From contig NW_023365716.1 in the NCBI RefSeq assembly GCF_000003815.2, positions 1,596,060 to 1,660,059 on the forward strand: a stretch of DNA of 64,000 nt. Direction: 5' to 3'. The translations under genes and the position numbers were made by a program. The notes beneath the pieces are model-generated. The model saw only the letters and a program-made list of their open reading frames with translations. It was not told where the DNA came from and searched no databases. This document shows, piece by piece, positions 1 through 9,288 of this stretch. Numbering within the stretch: position 1 is the first letter of the stretch; each line of letters opens with the position of its first letter. Source of the stretch: Branchiostoma floridae. Taxonomy: Eukaryota > Chordata > Leptocardii > Amphioxiformes > Branchiostomatidae.

Positions 1-235
1 ATTATGGTGCACGAATATAACGATCGTCACTTAATCTATCATTCATATTATCAAACACTACAATTTTTTGTTATGTCTGGCGGTATATTTGAGATACAAA
101 ATGATATTTGGCTTCTCACACATTAGTTTGAATGCCCCCCTCCCCATCATTACCGATCGAAAACACGCCTCTAATTCTAAGTCGCCGCGAAATAAGCCCC
201 CAAAAGGCAGTTTTAACGACAATCAAAGCTCTTAC
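1..235 (-). other. 5' part of intron 1 of a zinc-finger gene lying left of the window
   Basis: This stretch lies behind the splice donor at 235/236. It matches the start of intron 1 in the other units, for example 42477-42720 and 54490-54713: the shared string near position 5 (GGTGCACGAATATAACGATC) and the C-run at 132-145, which reads as a G-run on the transcribed strand. The coding exon must lie beyond position 1. Confidence 0.55.
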
Positions 236-434
236 CTGTAGGTCTACGGTGAAAACCGGTCTCCAAAACTCCTACAAATCAGTAAAAATCGCGTCAGTTT
301 GGAGAATATGCAAACTCAAGACGAGACGCAGTAACAAAATGGCGGACGTCAGCTCTCACCGGGGTAAAGGTGAGAGGTCACAAACCTGATACACCATGGG
401 TCAAACCACAGATCGCCGCATAACGCTTTACTCT
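236..434 (-). promoter_or_regulatory. Promoter and noncoding exon 1 of the gene left of the window
   Basis: On the minus strand the block ends at a consensus splice donor CTACAG|GTAAGA (exon edge 236). It carries CAAAATGGCGGACGTCAGCT at 335-354, a YY1-type motif fused to a CRE-like half, and AGGTGA-G-AGGTCA at 368-380, a DR1-like pair. The same block occurs 14 times in the window, once before each coding exon. The start of transcription is inferred to lie near the YY1-type motif and is not mapped. The spacer 435-900 shows nothing else I recognise. Confidence 0.6.
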
Positions 435-900
435 TCTGGTTTGAACCTAGCAAAAATAACGCTACAAATGAAATAGTTGCGGTTATTATTCAGGTATTTT
501 ATGAAAGAGTAATAAAAAAAACGTCATGTATGTATTTCAACACTAATGTAGATTTCTTGATAAACATAACAATTGTTCTACCACAATTTATACGTCTCAG
601 GTTAGGTTTTGACGGTTAGGCCAAGCCAGGTGGAATCTTAAATGCACAGAATTTCTTCTTCATTTCACGTTTAGATCTTGAAACACTGCTGCCACAAGGA
701 TGCTATTGGGGTACGATTCAAATCAACACCTTGTATTTTGCTTGGTCTACACTTCTTCCGAGAAATTATATTATTTTTTTCTGTCAAAATTACGCCATGG
801 TTGGAAATGGCTACATATTACAGGCTGCGAAGGCAATATCATGATTATCAGACGATATAAACCAACACCAATGCAGATTACTACCTTTGCTGATACTTAG

Positions 901-1882
901 TTTATTTGGAATGAGCTTTACCAAAATTATGCTCAGTATCATCTATATAGCTATGAGGTTAAAGAATACAAATACATGTGTACAAAACATAACTGCATGT
1001 ATACAAATCGGTGCGTATAAATGGAAATGTTAGAACGTTCCATCAAATAAAGTAGAAAATGCAAGTAAGTATACCAACGTTAAAAAATCTTCCAGTATTC
1101 AAATCATTACCGACATGCGTACAGTGCATGAAAAAACAAAAATCGTTTCAAAACTATCTCTATTCTACAACCTACATTTATATGTTACGCCAAACGTAGT
1201 TACTCAAGCAACTGGATATGGTTTTGGAAACGGTCAGACGTTTCAACTGCTATCCAGCAGTTTTCGTTAGTGACACGAATCATATCCAGTTGCTTGAGTA
1301 GCTACTTTTTGGCGTACCTGGATGTGTAACCTACATCGAGGTGCGTTTATATGTCTTCACATTTTAAAAAAGGGGATTTCTTACGTAATGTCACAAACAA
1401 ATAAGTGATCAACTTAACATAAAAGAGAAAAGTGCATATCTATGCTTATGGCCCTAGGCACTTAAACTATCTTAGATAGAAAATCTACATCTATGAAGTA
1501 TCAGGTAAAATTAAAAAGAGAGAAATTAAAAAGATTAAGTCAATGCCAAAGTACAAAACCTACATCGGTCCGGCACATATGCTATAATCTTCGCAAGATC
1601 ACTGGGACATGTCTGCCTCTTATGTAGAATTCCTTACCACAGAGTAGTTCTTGGGCCCAGATATAGATAAGCCTGGAGGTCTTTTAACACAAGCTGGCCA
1701 TTATGTCTTATATGGCTTTCCTCCTCTGTGAGTTCTTATATGCTTAGGTTTTTAGACATTTGAGTTGCCCTGTTCCAGCAAGCTTTGCACATCTAGGTCT
1801 TTTTCCTGGTGTGCTTTCTTACATGTCGATTAAAGGAGGATTTTTTTGCAGCGGAATAGTCACTTCTAAGGTTATTCTCCTG
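901..1882 (-). other. 3' UTR of ZNF-A with poly(A) signal and fossil fingers
   Basis: The minus strand reads AATAAA at 901-906. Between 1690 and 1880 it still reads as decayed finger sequence: a broken CDQC-type finger, then the KKT-TAG-MC junction seen in other units, then a degenerate GTGQLKCLK stretch. A 150-bp inverted-repeat insertion (1178-1327) lies inside. The remainder resembles the 3' regions of I and J. Confidence 0.5.
1178..1327 (-). mobile_element. 150-bp inverted-repeat insertion with hammerhead-ribozyme-like core
   Basis: The insert is flanked by an exact 9-bp direct repeat AACCTACAT (1169-1177 and 1328-1336), a target-site duplication. Its arms, 1184-1224 and 1278-1317, are near-perfect inverted repeats. 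Read on the minus strand the loop is GTCA-CUAACGA-(ACTGCT..AGCAGT)-GAAAC-GUC-UGAC. This has the order and spacing of a hammerhead core (CUGANGA, stem II, GAAA, short stem III, cleavage GUC, stem I). Core residue G5 is A here, so this copy is probably inactive. Penelope-like elements and retrozymes carry such motifs; which family this one belongs to is inference. Confidence 0.6.
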
Positions 1883-3487
1883 TTATTCTCCTGTATGTGT
1901 TTTCATGTGTTTGGATAAGTTGGACCTTTGAGCTGTCCTGTACCCACACTCCCCACACATGTAGGGTTTCTGACCACTGTGTTTCATTATATGTTGGTCC
2001 AAATTGCCTTTCTGTGCAGCAGAATAGTCACACTGGTCGCACTTATGGGGTTTTTCTCCTGTATGGATTCTCATATGTATGGTTAAGTCAGACTTTTGAG
2101 CTGATCTGTACCCACAATCTCCACACATGTAGGGTTTCTCACCACTGTGTTTCATTAGATGTTGGTCCAAAGTGGATTTCAGTGCAGCAGCATAATCACA
2201 CTGGTCACACATGTAGGGTTTTTCTCCTGTGTGGGTTTTCAAATGTCGAGATAAGCTTCCTTTATACTTTGTCCTGTGCCCGCATTCCCCACACATGTAG
2301 GGTTTCTCACCACTGTGTTTTGCAACATGTTGCTCCAAACTCGACTTATGTGCAGCAGAATAATCACACTGGTCACACTTGTAGGGTTTTTCTCCTGTGT
2401 GGGTTCTCATATGTTGGGATAAGTGGTGCTTTTGAGCTGTCCTGTACCCACACTCCCCACACATGTAGGGTTTCTCACCACTGTGTTTCATTAGATGTAT
2501 GTCCAAGGTGGATTTATGTGCAGCAGAATAGTCGCACTGGTCACACTTGTACGGTTTATCTCCTGTGTGGATTCGCATATGTTTGGATAAGTTAGACTTT
2601 TGAGTCGCTCTGTACCCACACTCCCCACACAAGTAGGGTTTCTCACCGGTGTGTATTGCTACATGTTGCTCCAAATGCGATTTTCGTGATGCAGAATAGT
2701 TACACTGGTCACATTTATAGTTTTTTTCTCCTGTGTGGGTTCTCATATGTTGGGATAAATCAAACTTCCTAGCCGTCCTGTACCCACACTCCCCACACAT
2801 GTAGGGTTTCTCACCAGTGTGTTTTGCTACATGTTTATTCAAATCCCCTTTTTGAGCAGCAGAATAGTCACACTTGTCACACTTGTAGGGTCTTTCTCCT
2901 GTGTGGGTTCTCATGTGTGCAGATAGGTGAGACTTCCGAGTTGTCCTGTACCCACACTCCCCACACATGTAGGGTTTCTCATCAGTACGTCTAACCACAT
3001 GCCTTCCCATATTGCCTCTGCTCTCCTGTACCTGTGAGGTTGATGTGTTGTCAGGTTGGGGAAAGTTCACATCACACGTTTCCTGCTGCAGGCCCATGTC
3101 TGTTGTCTGGGTCTCCCTGCTGTCACTCTCCTTCCCAGGTTGTCCAGAATGCTCTATCTCCTTCCCAGGATGTTCTCCGACACTAAAAAATCCACAACTG
3201 GACTCTTCCATTTCTGCTCTTACACCGCCGCACGTTTTGTCATTTGGAACGGTCGTTTCCTCGTCCTGCTGCCGTCCCGTTTGCTCCCAACTGTTGTAAG
3301 TCTCGCTCCAAGCATAACCGGTCAGTTTGTTTTCATTGTAGTTGTAGGTTTCCTGGCACAGCACGTTCTCTTGTCCATCCTGTTGCCATCCAGTGTCTCC
3401 TGTCGGCTCCTCTTTGATGTGCGCCTCGTTCGCAGTTAGTTCCACATGAAGCTTTTTAACGGAAGGCACAAATGCGAACTCCTCCAT
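1883..3487 (-). CDS. ZNF-A, type I C2H2 zinc-finger protein, 13 fingers
   Basis: 534 residues, predicted nuclear DNA-binding protein. The ATG lies directly behind a splice acceptor (TCATTTTAG|AC-ATG), so this is the only coding exon. Residues 1-172 form the acidic N-terminus with HIKEEPTGDTGWQQ (IKEE SUMO-type site) and RETQTTDMGLQQ (LC8-type RETQT). The second SUMO-type site is VRAE, with its Lys lost. Thirteen fingers follow from residue ~173 in CGEC/CDQC alternation. The ORF ends in HTGE-TAA because of an 11-bp tandem duplication (GGAGAATAACA) that breaks the next finger. Fingers 1-5 closely match fingers 3-7 of ZNF-G. Intron 1 (~3490-4846) holds a CR1-like LINE fragment. The fold is certain; the target DNA is unknown. 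Confidence 0.92.
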   Translation of the reverse strand: MEEFAFVPSVKKLHVELTANEAHIKEEPTGDTGWQQDGQENVLCQETYNYNENKLTGYAWSETYNSWEQTGRQQDEETTVPNDKTCGGVRAEMEESSCGFFSVGEHPGKEIEHSGQPGKESDSRETQTTDMGLQQETCDVNFPQPDNTSTSQVQESRGNMGRHVVRRTDEKPYMCGECGYRTTRKSHLSAHMRTHTGERPYKCDKCDYSAAQKGDLNKHVAKHTGEKPYMCGECGYRTARKFDLSQHMRTHTGEKNYKCDQCNYSASRKSHLEQHVAIHTGEKPYLCGECGYRATQKSNLSKHMRIHTGDKPYKCDQCDYSAAHKSTLDIHLMKHSGEKPYMCGECGYRTAQKHHLSQHMRTHTGEKPYKCDQCDYSAAHKSSLEQHVAKHSGEKPYMCGECGHRTKYKGSLSRHLKTHTGEKPYMCDQCDYAAALKSTLDQHLMKHSGEKPYMCGDCGYRSAQKSDLTIHMRIHTGEKPHKCDQCDYSAAQKGNLDQHIMKHSGQKPYMCGECGYRTAQRSNLSKHMKTHTGE

Positions 3488-4017
3488 GTCTAAAATGATT
3501 ATAAGAGAACAATGATGAGAAAAAACAGAAAAGGCGCAAATTTTACATAAGAATTTCTTCTGTAAAAGTAGTTTACCCGTTTTAGCGTCTCATTTTTTTT
3601 CAGTATTACACAAGACTTGGATATGTATCAATTAGGGTATACATATAGAACAACATAGTATTTCTTTAGTCAACTCAGGCACGAATTGACTCATTGTACA
3701 AACAGAATGCATACAACACAACAATACAGACACATAGACACATAACAATCTATGGCATCTATATACAAATGCGCTTCCAGAGGTTTTGACGTTATGTTTG
3801 TGGTAGAATGAACATGACTTACAGTAAGCACAGACTGCCCAATTGTGTAATATACTAGTAAAGGTGGACACGTAAATATATGATATAGCACTGTTTACGC
3901 CATCTGGTTGAACTTCAAGCACAGCCAAACGGCTCTGATTCTGATTTGGAATAGCGGGTTAAGTTGCTGAATTGGTGGTCTGGTTTCGGAGAGGGGCGTA
4001 AATCCCCTAAAGATAAA

Positions 4018-4419
4018 CTTGAAAGGGTATAGAACCAAGCTGCCCGATTCTGCACAAACAACTATAACACGGATTCTAGTGTTACCAAAATGAAAACAGA
4101 TTTGCAGTGGAGGTCACTTGAAGACAGAAGGAAAATGTCCAGACTTTCCATGATGTACAAAATGACCAATAAACTGGTGGACGTACCAACGGATAAGTAT
4201 CTAATACCAGCTCAAAAAAGAACAAGAAACAGTCATGCCTTCAAATACCAGAGTTACCAACCTAGGATTGATGTGTTCAAAAATTCGTACTTTCCCAGAA
4301 CTATCGTAGAGTGGAACTTGTTATCACCAAGTACAGTAGGGGCATCTTCTCTCGGTAGTTTTAAAGAACGCTTGCAGATAGATGTGCAAAAGTTAGGGGT
4401 AACAAGTCGTTCGGTGTAA
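4018..4419 (+). pseudogene. C-terminal fragment of a CR1-like LINE ORF2
   Basis: The plus strand reads DKLERV-stop-NQAARFCTNNY and then, from 4090, a 109-residue open frame with SLEDRRKMSRLSMMYKMTN, KYLIPAQKRTRNSH and YFPRTIVEWNLLSPS. This is the typical C-terminus of CR1/jockey-type reverse-transcriptase ORFs. The polymerase domain itself is absent (5' truncation), and the TAG at ~4040 replaces an expected Gln codon. It sits in intron 1 of ZNF-A in antisense orientation. The CR1 assignment rests on the recalled family pattern. Confidence 0.7.
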
Positions 4420-4512
4420 TATAACCAGCTACTGCCGCGCTGCGTGCCTGCAAAGCTGGTGTGTTACGCCGAACGGCGGTTATACCGGCTATATAGATAC
4501 AGATACAGAAAT
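4018..4512 (+). mobile_element. 5'-truncated CR1-like LINE with 3' tail
   Basis: The ORF fragment is followed by a tail AGCTGGTGTGTTACGCCGAA ... GGTTATACCGGCTATATAG and ends in GATACAGATACAGA. The tail unit is the same ~56-bp unit that is amplified 19 times at 18010-19140, in the opposite orientation. Single units also occur at 42146-42200 and 54067-54120. The left boundary is approximate: paralogous introns diverge from about 3907. Confidence 0.65.
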
Positions 4513-4846
4513 CTTGGTAGCTATTATATTGTTTCCGCCTGTCTCTACTCCTTTCTTACATTTGGATATGTGATACCATACAGAGCTTTCTTTTTCACAG
4601 TGTAAGTGAGCTCAATGAAACGTCTTGTTTTATGATGCACGAATATAACCGTTTTCATTTCGTCTATCATTTATGTTGTTATCAGATACAACAATTTTTC
4701 TGATTTGCACCTCAAATTTTGACATCTCGATCATTCGTTTCAATGCCCCCCTCCCCATCGACTACAAATCACAAACACGCCTCTAATTCCAATTCGCCGC
4801 CGAACAAGCGCCAACCAGGCAGCATTAACGACAATCAAATGTCTTA

Positions 4847-5048
4847 CCTGAACGTCTATGGAAGTAAGCGGTCTCCACGACTCCTACAAATCGGTAAAAA
4901 TCGCGTCAGTTTGGAGGACTTGAAAAACGCTAGACGAGACGAAAAACAAAATGGCGGACGTCAGCTCACTACCGGGGTAAAGGTGAGAGGTCACAAACCT
5001 GATACTCAATGGGTCAAACCACAGATCGCCGCATAGCGCTTTACTCTC
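4847..5048 (-). promoter_or_regulatory. Promoter and noncoding exon 1 of ZNF-A
   Basis: The splice donor is at 4846/4847. CAAAATGGCGGACGTCAGCT lies at 4947-4966, followed by AGGTGA-G-AGGTCA. The G-run signature of intron 1 is at about 4744-4757. The spacer 5049-5522 towards the next poly(A) signal shows nothing else I recognise. Confidence 0.6.
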
Positions 5049-5522
5049 CTGGTTTTGAACCAAGCAAAAATAACGCTATAAATGAAATAGTCAATTATAA
5101 TTCAAGTATTTTATGAAAGAAGACTCCAGGAAGTCTAGTGTATGTATTCTAACAGTAATGAAGATTGCTTCATAAACAAAACAAACGTTCTACTTCAATT
5201 TCTACGTCTCAGATTCTGTCAGGTTTTGAATGTTAGGCCAGGCCAAGCCAGGTGGAATCCGACATACACAGGACTTCGTCTACGTTTCACGTTTATATCT
5301 CAAAACACTAGTGCTACCACACGGATGCTATTGGACTACGATTGAAATCAACACCTAATTAGCTTGGTTTACACTTCTTCCGGAAAATTATGTTATTTTC
5401 TTCTGGCAAAATTACACAATGGTAGGAAATGTCTATATATATATCAAGCTGGCGCAAGCGAATCAAAATCATCAGACGATATAAACCAACACCAATGCAA
5501 ATTACTGCCTTTGCTGACACTT

Positions 5523-6384
5523 TTTATTTTGAATGAGCTTTACCAAAATTATGCTCTATATACCATCTATATTGCTATGAGGTTAAAGAATGCGAATACA
5601 TGACTACAAAACAAATGTGCATGTATACAAATCTGTGCATATTATGCCATATAGATGGAAATATAAGATCGTTCTATCAAATAAAGTAGAAAAATGCAAG
5701 TACGTATACCAATGTTATAAATGTTCCAGTATTCAAATTAATACCGACATGTGTATATTGGATGAAAAAAAAGATCGTATCGCAACTATCTCAAGTCTAA
5801 AACCTACATCTATATTATCTTTACAGCCCGATTTCAAACAAGCTTTCTTACATAAATGTTATCAACAAATAAGCGGTCAACACATAAGAAAGGAGCACAT
5901 CTATCATGGCTACTATCTTAGGTACAAAACCTACATCTATGCAGTTTTAGGTGTGACTATATCTATTGTACCTACATCTATAGAGTTTTAGGTATATCTA
6001 TATCTATGTATGTGGCAGTACTTTATGTTTGGGACTGCATTGTTAGCAGCGACACCTACCTGCAGTTCAAAGTGAACCTCTACAGCTGTCGCCTGTATGA
6101 GCTCTTACAGTTTAAAAAGATAAAGCTGACTACCACCCCACCCCCATGACCTGAAGGTCAAGAGACTATGTAGGTAGGTGAAGCTGTTTGCTGTACATTT
6201 GTCACATTTGTGGATTTGTTTGTTTTTTTGGTATATAAAAAGTAGATAAAGATGAGATTTCGTAGCTAGCTGCAAAGTAGTTACACTGATAACACTTATA
6301 ATATGTTTTTACCTCCTGTGTGGGTTCTTAAATTCTTGACTTTTTAGACATTTCAGTTGCCTTGTTCCAGTACACTTTTCACAT
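5523..6384 (-). other. 3' UTR of ZNF-B with poly(A) signal and fossil fingers
   Basis: AATAAA on the minus strand at 5523-5528. Decayed finger sequence spans ~6250-6384: a GTxQLKCLKS relic and a KCYQCNYFAA relic. The segment around 6004-6060 (TGTGGCAGTACTTTATG) is shared with the 3' UTRs of G (29650) and M (58180), which defines one 3' UTR subgroup. Confidence 0.5.
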
Positions 6385-8178
6385 CTAGGTCATTTTACTG
6401 GTGTGCGTACTTACATGTCGGTTTAAAGAGGATTTATCTGAAGCAGAATAGTCACATTGGTCACATTTGTAGGGTTTTTCCCCTGTGTGGGTTCTCATAT
6501 GGATTGATAAGGTAGACCTATGAGCTGTCCTGAACCCACACTCCCCACACATGTAGGGTTTCTCGCCGGTATGTCTTGTCTGATGGTCGATGAGATGGTG
6601 TTTTTCTGCAGCAGAATAGTCACACTGGTCACACTTGTAGGGTTTTTCCCCTGTATGGGTTCTCATATGTCTGGATAGGTGAGACCTATAAGCTGTCCCG
6701 TAACCACACTCCCCACACATGTAAGGTTTCTCGCTAGTATGTTTTACTTGATGTTGTTTCAACTTGGATTTATCTGTAGCAGAATAGTCACACTGCTCAC
6801 ACTTGTAAGGTTTTTCTCCTGTGTGGCTTCTCATGTGTTTTGATAGGTCGGACTTTTTCGCTGACCTGTACCCACACTCCCCACACATGTAGGGTTTTTC
6901 GCCAGTGTGTTTTACTTGATGTTGTTTCAACTTGGACTTATCTACTGCAGAATAGTCGCACTGGTCACACTTGAAGGGTTTCTCACCGGAATGGGTTTTC
7001 TGATGGTCGATCAAATTATGTTTTACTGCTGCCGCATAGTCGCACTGGTCACATTTGTAAGGTTTTTCCCCTGTGTGGGTTCTCATGTGTTTTGATAGGT
7101 CGGACTTTTCAGCTGACCTGTACCCACATTCACCACACATGTAGGGTTTCTCACCGGTGTGTCTTACTAGATGTTTGTCCAAATCACCTTTCCGTGCTGC
7201 AGAATAGTCACACTGGTCACATTTGTAGGGTTTTTCACCTGTATGGATTCTCATATGTTTGGATAAGTGGTGCTTTCTAGCCGACCTGTACCCACACTCA
7301 CCACACATGTAGGGTTTCTCACCACTGTGTACTTGTAGATGTTCATTCAAAGAAGACTTCCGTGCAGCAGAATAGTCACACTGGTCACATTTGTAGGGTT
7401 TTTCCCCTGTGTGGGTTCTCATATGTCGGGATAAGTCAGACTTCTTAGCCGTCTGGTACCCACACTCCTCACATATGTACGGTTTATCACCGGAATGTCT
7501 TGTCTGATGGTAGATTAAATGATGTTTCTCTGTTGCGGAATAGCCACACTGATCACACAGGTAACGTCTTTCCCCTGTGTGGATTCTCATATGTCGGGAT
7601 AATTGGTGCTTATGTGCTGTCCTGTACCCACAATCCCCACACATGTAGGGTCTCTCACCGGTACCAGTGTGTTTTCTTAGATGGATGTCCAAAGTGAGTT
7701 TTTCTGCAGCAGAATAGTCACACCGGTCACACATCTGCTGCAGGCCCATGTCTGTTCTCTGGGTCTCCCTGCTGTCACTCTCCTTCCCAGGAATTCCCGT
7801 GCAGTCTATCTCCTTCCCAGGATGCCCAGCACACAGTTCTCCAGTAGAAAGCTCACAGCTGGACTCTTCCATTTCTGCTTTTACACCGCACGTTTCGTTA
7901 TTTGGAGCGTCCCTTTCCTCGTCCTGCTGCCGCCCCGTGTCTGTTGTCTGCTCCCAACTGTTGTAAGTCCCGTCCCAAGGATGTCCGGTTGGTTGGGTTG
8001 CGTGGTAGTAGTCACGTGTTTCCTGGTCCTCACTGTACGTTTCCTGGCACAGCACGTTCTCTTGTCCATCCTGCTGCCATCCAGTGTCTCCTGTCTCCTC
8101 CTCTTTGATGTGCGTCTCGTTCACAGTTTGTTCCGCATGAAGCTCTTTAACGGGAGACACACATGTGAACTCCGCCAT
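6385..8178 (-). CDS. ZNF-B, type I C2H2 zinc-finger protein, 16 fingers
   Basis: 597 residues from the ATG behind the acceptor CATTTTAG|AC at ~8180; the frame is open 12 codons further upstream, but that part is intron. Residues 1-148 carry HIKEEETGDTGWQQ and VKAEMEE (both SUMO-type sites intact). RETQRTDMGLQQ then runs directly into MCDRCDYSAA. The usual 30-residue linker (CDVNFPQPDNTSTSQVQES) and the first finger are deleted here. Sixteen fingers occupy ~149-597; the linker after finger 1 is HTGTGERP. The gene uses the ancestral stop (SKMT-TAG) shared with D. Intron 1 (8180-10829) holds a tRNA-like repeat and a piggyBac-like MITE. Confidence 0.92.
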   Translation of the reverse strand: MAEFTCVSPVKELHAEQTVNETHIKEEETGDTGWQQDGQENVLCQETYSEDQETRDYYHATQPTGHPWDGTYNSWEQTTDTGRQQDEERDAPNNETCGVKAEMEESSCELSTGELCAGHPGKEIDCTGIPGKESDSRETQRTDMGLQQMCDRCDYSAAEKLTLDIHLRKHTGTGERPYMCGDCGYRTAHKHQLSRHMRIHTGERRYLCDQCGYSATEKHHLIYHQTRHSGDKPYICEECGYQTAKKSDLSRHMRTHTGEKPYKCDQCDYSAARKSSLNEHLQVHSGEKPYMCGECGYRSARKHHLSKHMRIHTGEKPYKCDQCDYSAARKGDLDKHLVRHTGEKPYMCGECGYRSAEKSDLSKHMRTHTGEKPYKCDQCDYAAAVKHNLIDHQKTHSGEKPFKCDQCDYSAVDKSKLKQHQVKHTGEKPYMCGECGYRSAKKSDLSKHMRSHTGEKPYKCEQCDYSATDKSKLKQHQVKHTSEKPYMCGECGYGTAYRSHLSRHMRTHTGEKPYKCDQCDYSAAEKHHLIDHQTRHTGEKPYMCGECGFRTAHRSTLSIHMRTHTGEKPYKCDQCDYSASDKSSLNRHVSTHTSKMT

Positions 8179-8756
8179 GTCTAAAATGATGGTAAAACAT
8201 ATGGATAAAAACATTAATTCGTCGTATTTTCAAACCAGAAAGGGCTCAGATTTAAAACAAGAAATTCTTCTGTCAAAGTAGTGGACCCGTTTAAGCTCAT
8301 CAGTTGTGTTTCCAGTAACAAGGTTGGGATATATTCTAGCTTATGATACACACATGGGATTCATCAACCTAGCTAGGTCATGATTCATGATTCGTCATTG
8401 GCAGTAACGGACTCATAGTATAGTAAAAACATATTAATACTAGTATATATACATACAGAAAGCAACATAGACATAGACAAAGGTAACGATCGATAGACAC
8501 AGGTGCCTCCAGAGGTTTTCGACGAATATTTTGTAGTAGAATGAAACTGAGTTAGGGTCCGACTGTAGAATCGTGCTAAACTAGAGGAAGGACGACATAC
8601 TGTTTACATCAAACGTATGAAAAACAAGTGCTTTAAAAAAGCTGGCATTTTGCCAAGGTTTGTGTGTGTAAACGTTTTTTTCTAGTTATTGGAATGTGCT
8701 GAAACTATTGTTTATATTAAATGGATGTCAAAAAGGAAACAAGAACAATTGAAAAT

Positions 8757-8832
8757 TACCCTCCCCCTGGACTCGAACCTGGGTCGCACGGACCGTAGCT
8801 CTGCAAATCAGGCTGACGTCAGAGGTATGACT
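8757..8832 (-). repeat. tRNA-like (SINE-type) sequence with A- and B-box-like motifs
   Basis: On the minus strand GGTTCGAGTCC (~8768-8780) matches a Pol III B box, and TCAGCCTGATTTGCAGAGC (~8796-8816) resembles an A box. Only ~14 nt separate the D-arm-like part from the T-arm, and the T stem has a mismatch. This is therefore not an intact tRNA gene but a tRNA-derived repeat or relic. It is absent from the paralogous introns. Confidence 0.35.
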
Positions 8833-9288
8833 CCTGAACCCGGAAGTCACTTCCCTGCATCCTAGCGCACTTTTCAGAAAACGATATCTCAGCAATCGTT
8901 TACCCCCTGCTTTAACATTTTTACATTGTCACGGTCTCCATAGTACATACTACAAATCTGGTAAGTTTGAAGGTCCAGTTCTTTTTTTATATTACAGGGC
9001 GATCAATGACAAATCGTGCTGGTTCGGAAAATGCCATTTTCGCACTGGAAATCCTACGAATGAATATTAATTGATTCGCAAGCGACTCTGGGATAGGCTA
9101 TATGTAACTGTTATATACGATTTATTAGAAAAACATTTCGTTTTTGTGAATTGCTAATGCAACATTAAAATGTTAGAGCAATAATTTGATTATATGCTGC
9201 ATCAATCTAAGGAATATCATACTTCATTCATTTAATCTAATCAAATATCAGGGGCCATTACGGACCACAATGACTCATGACAGAGCTT

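Noticed and set aside
335-372. Plus-strand reading MADVSS.. from the ATGGCGGAC motif with a splice donor AAG|GTGAG (bidirectional promoter with coding exon)
   Set aside because: Copies 1 and 5 have in-frame stops right after MADVS, and in B, C, G and J the GTGAG is GTCAG. The DR1/YY1 reading fits all copies better.
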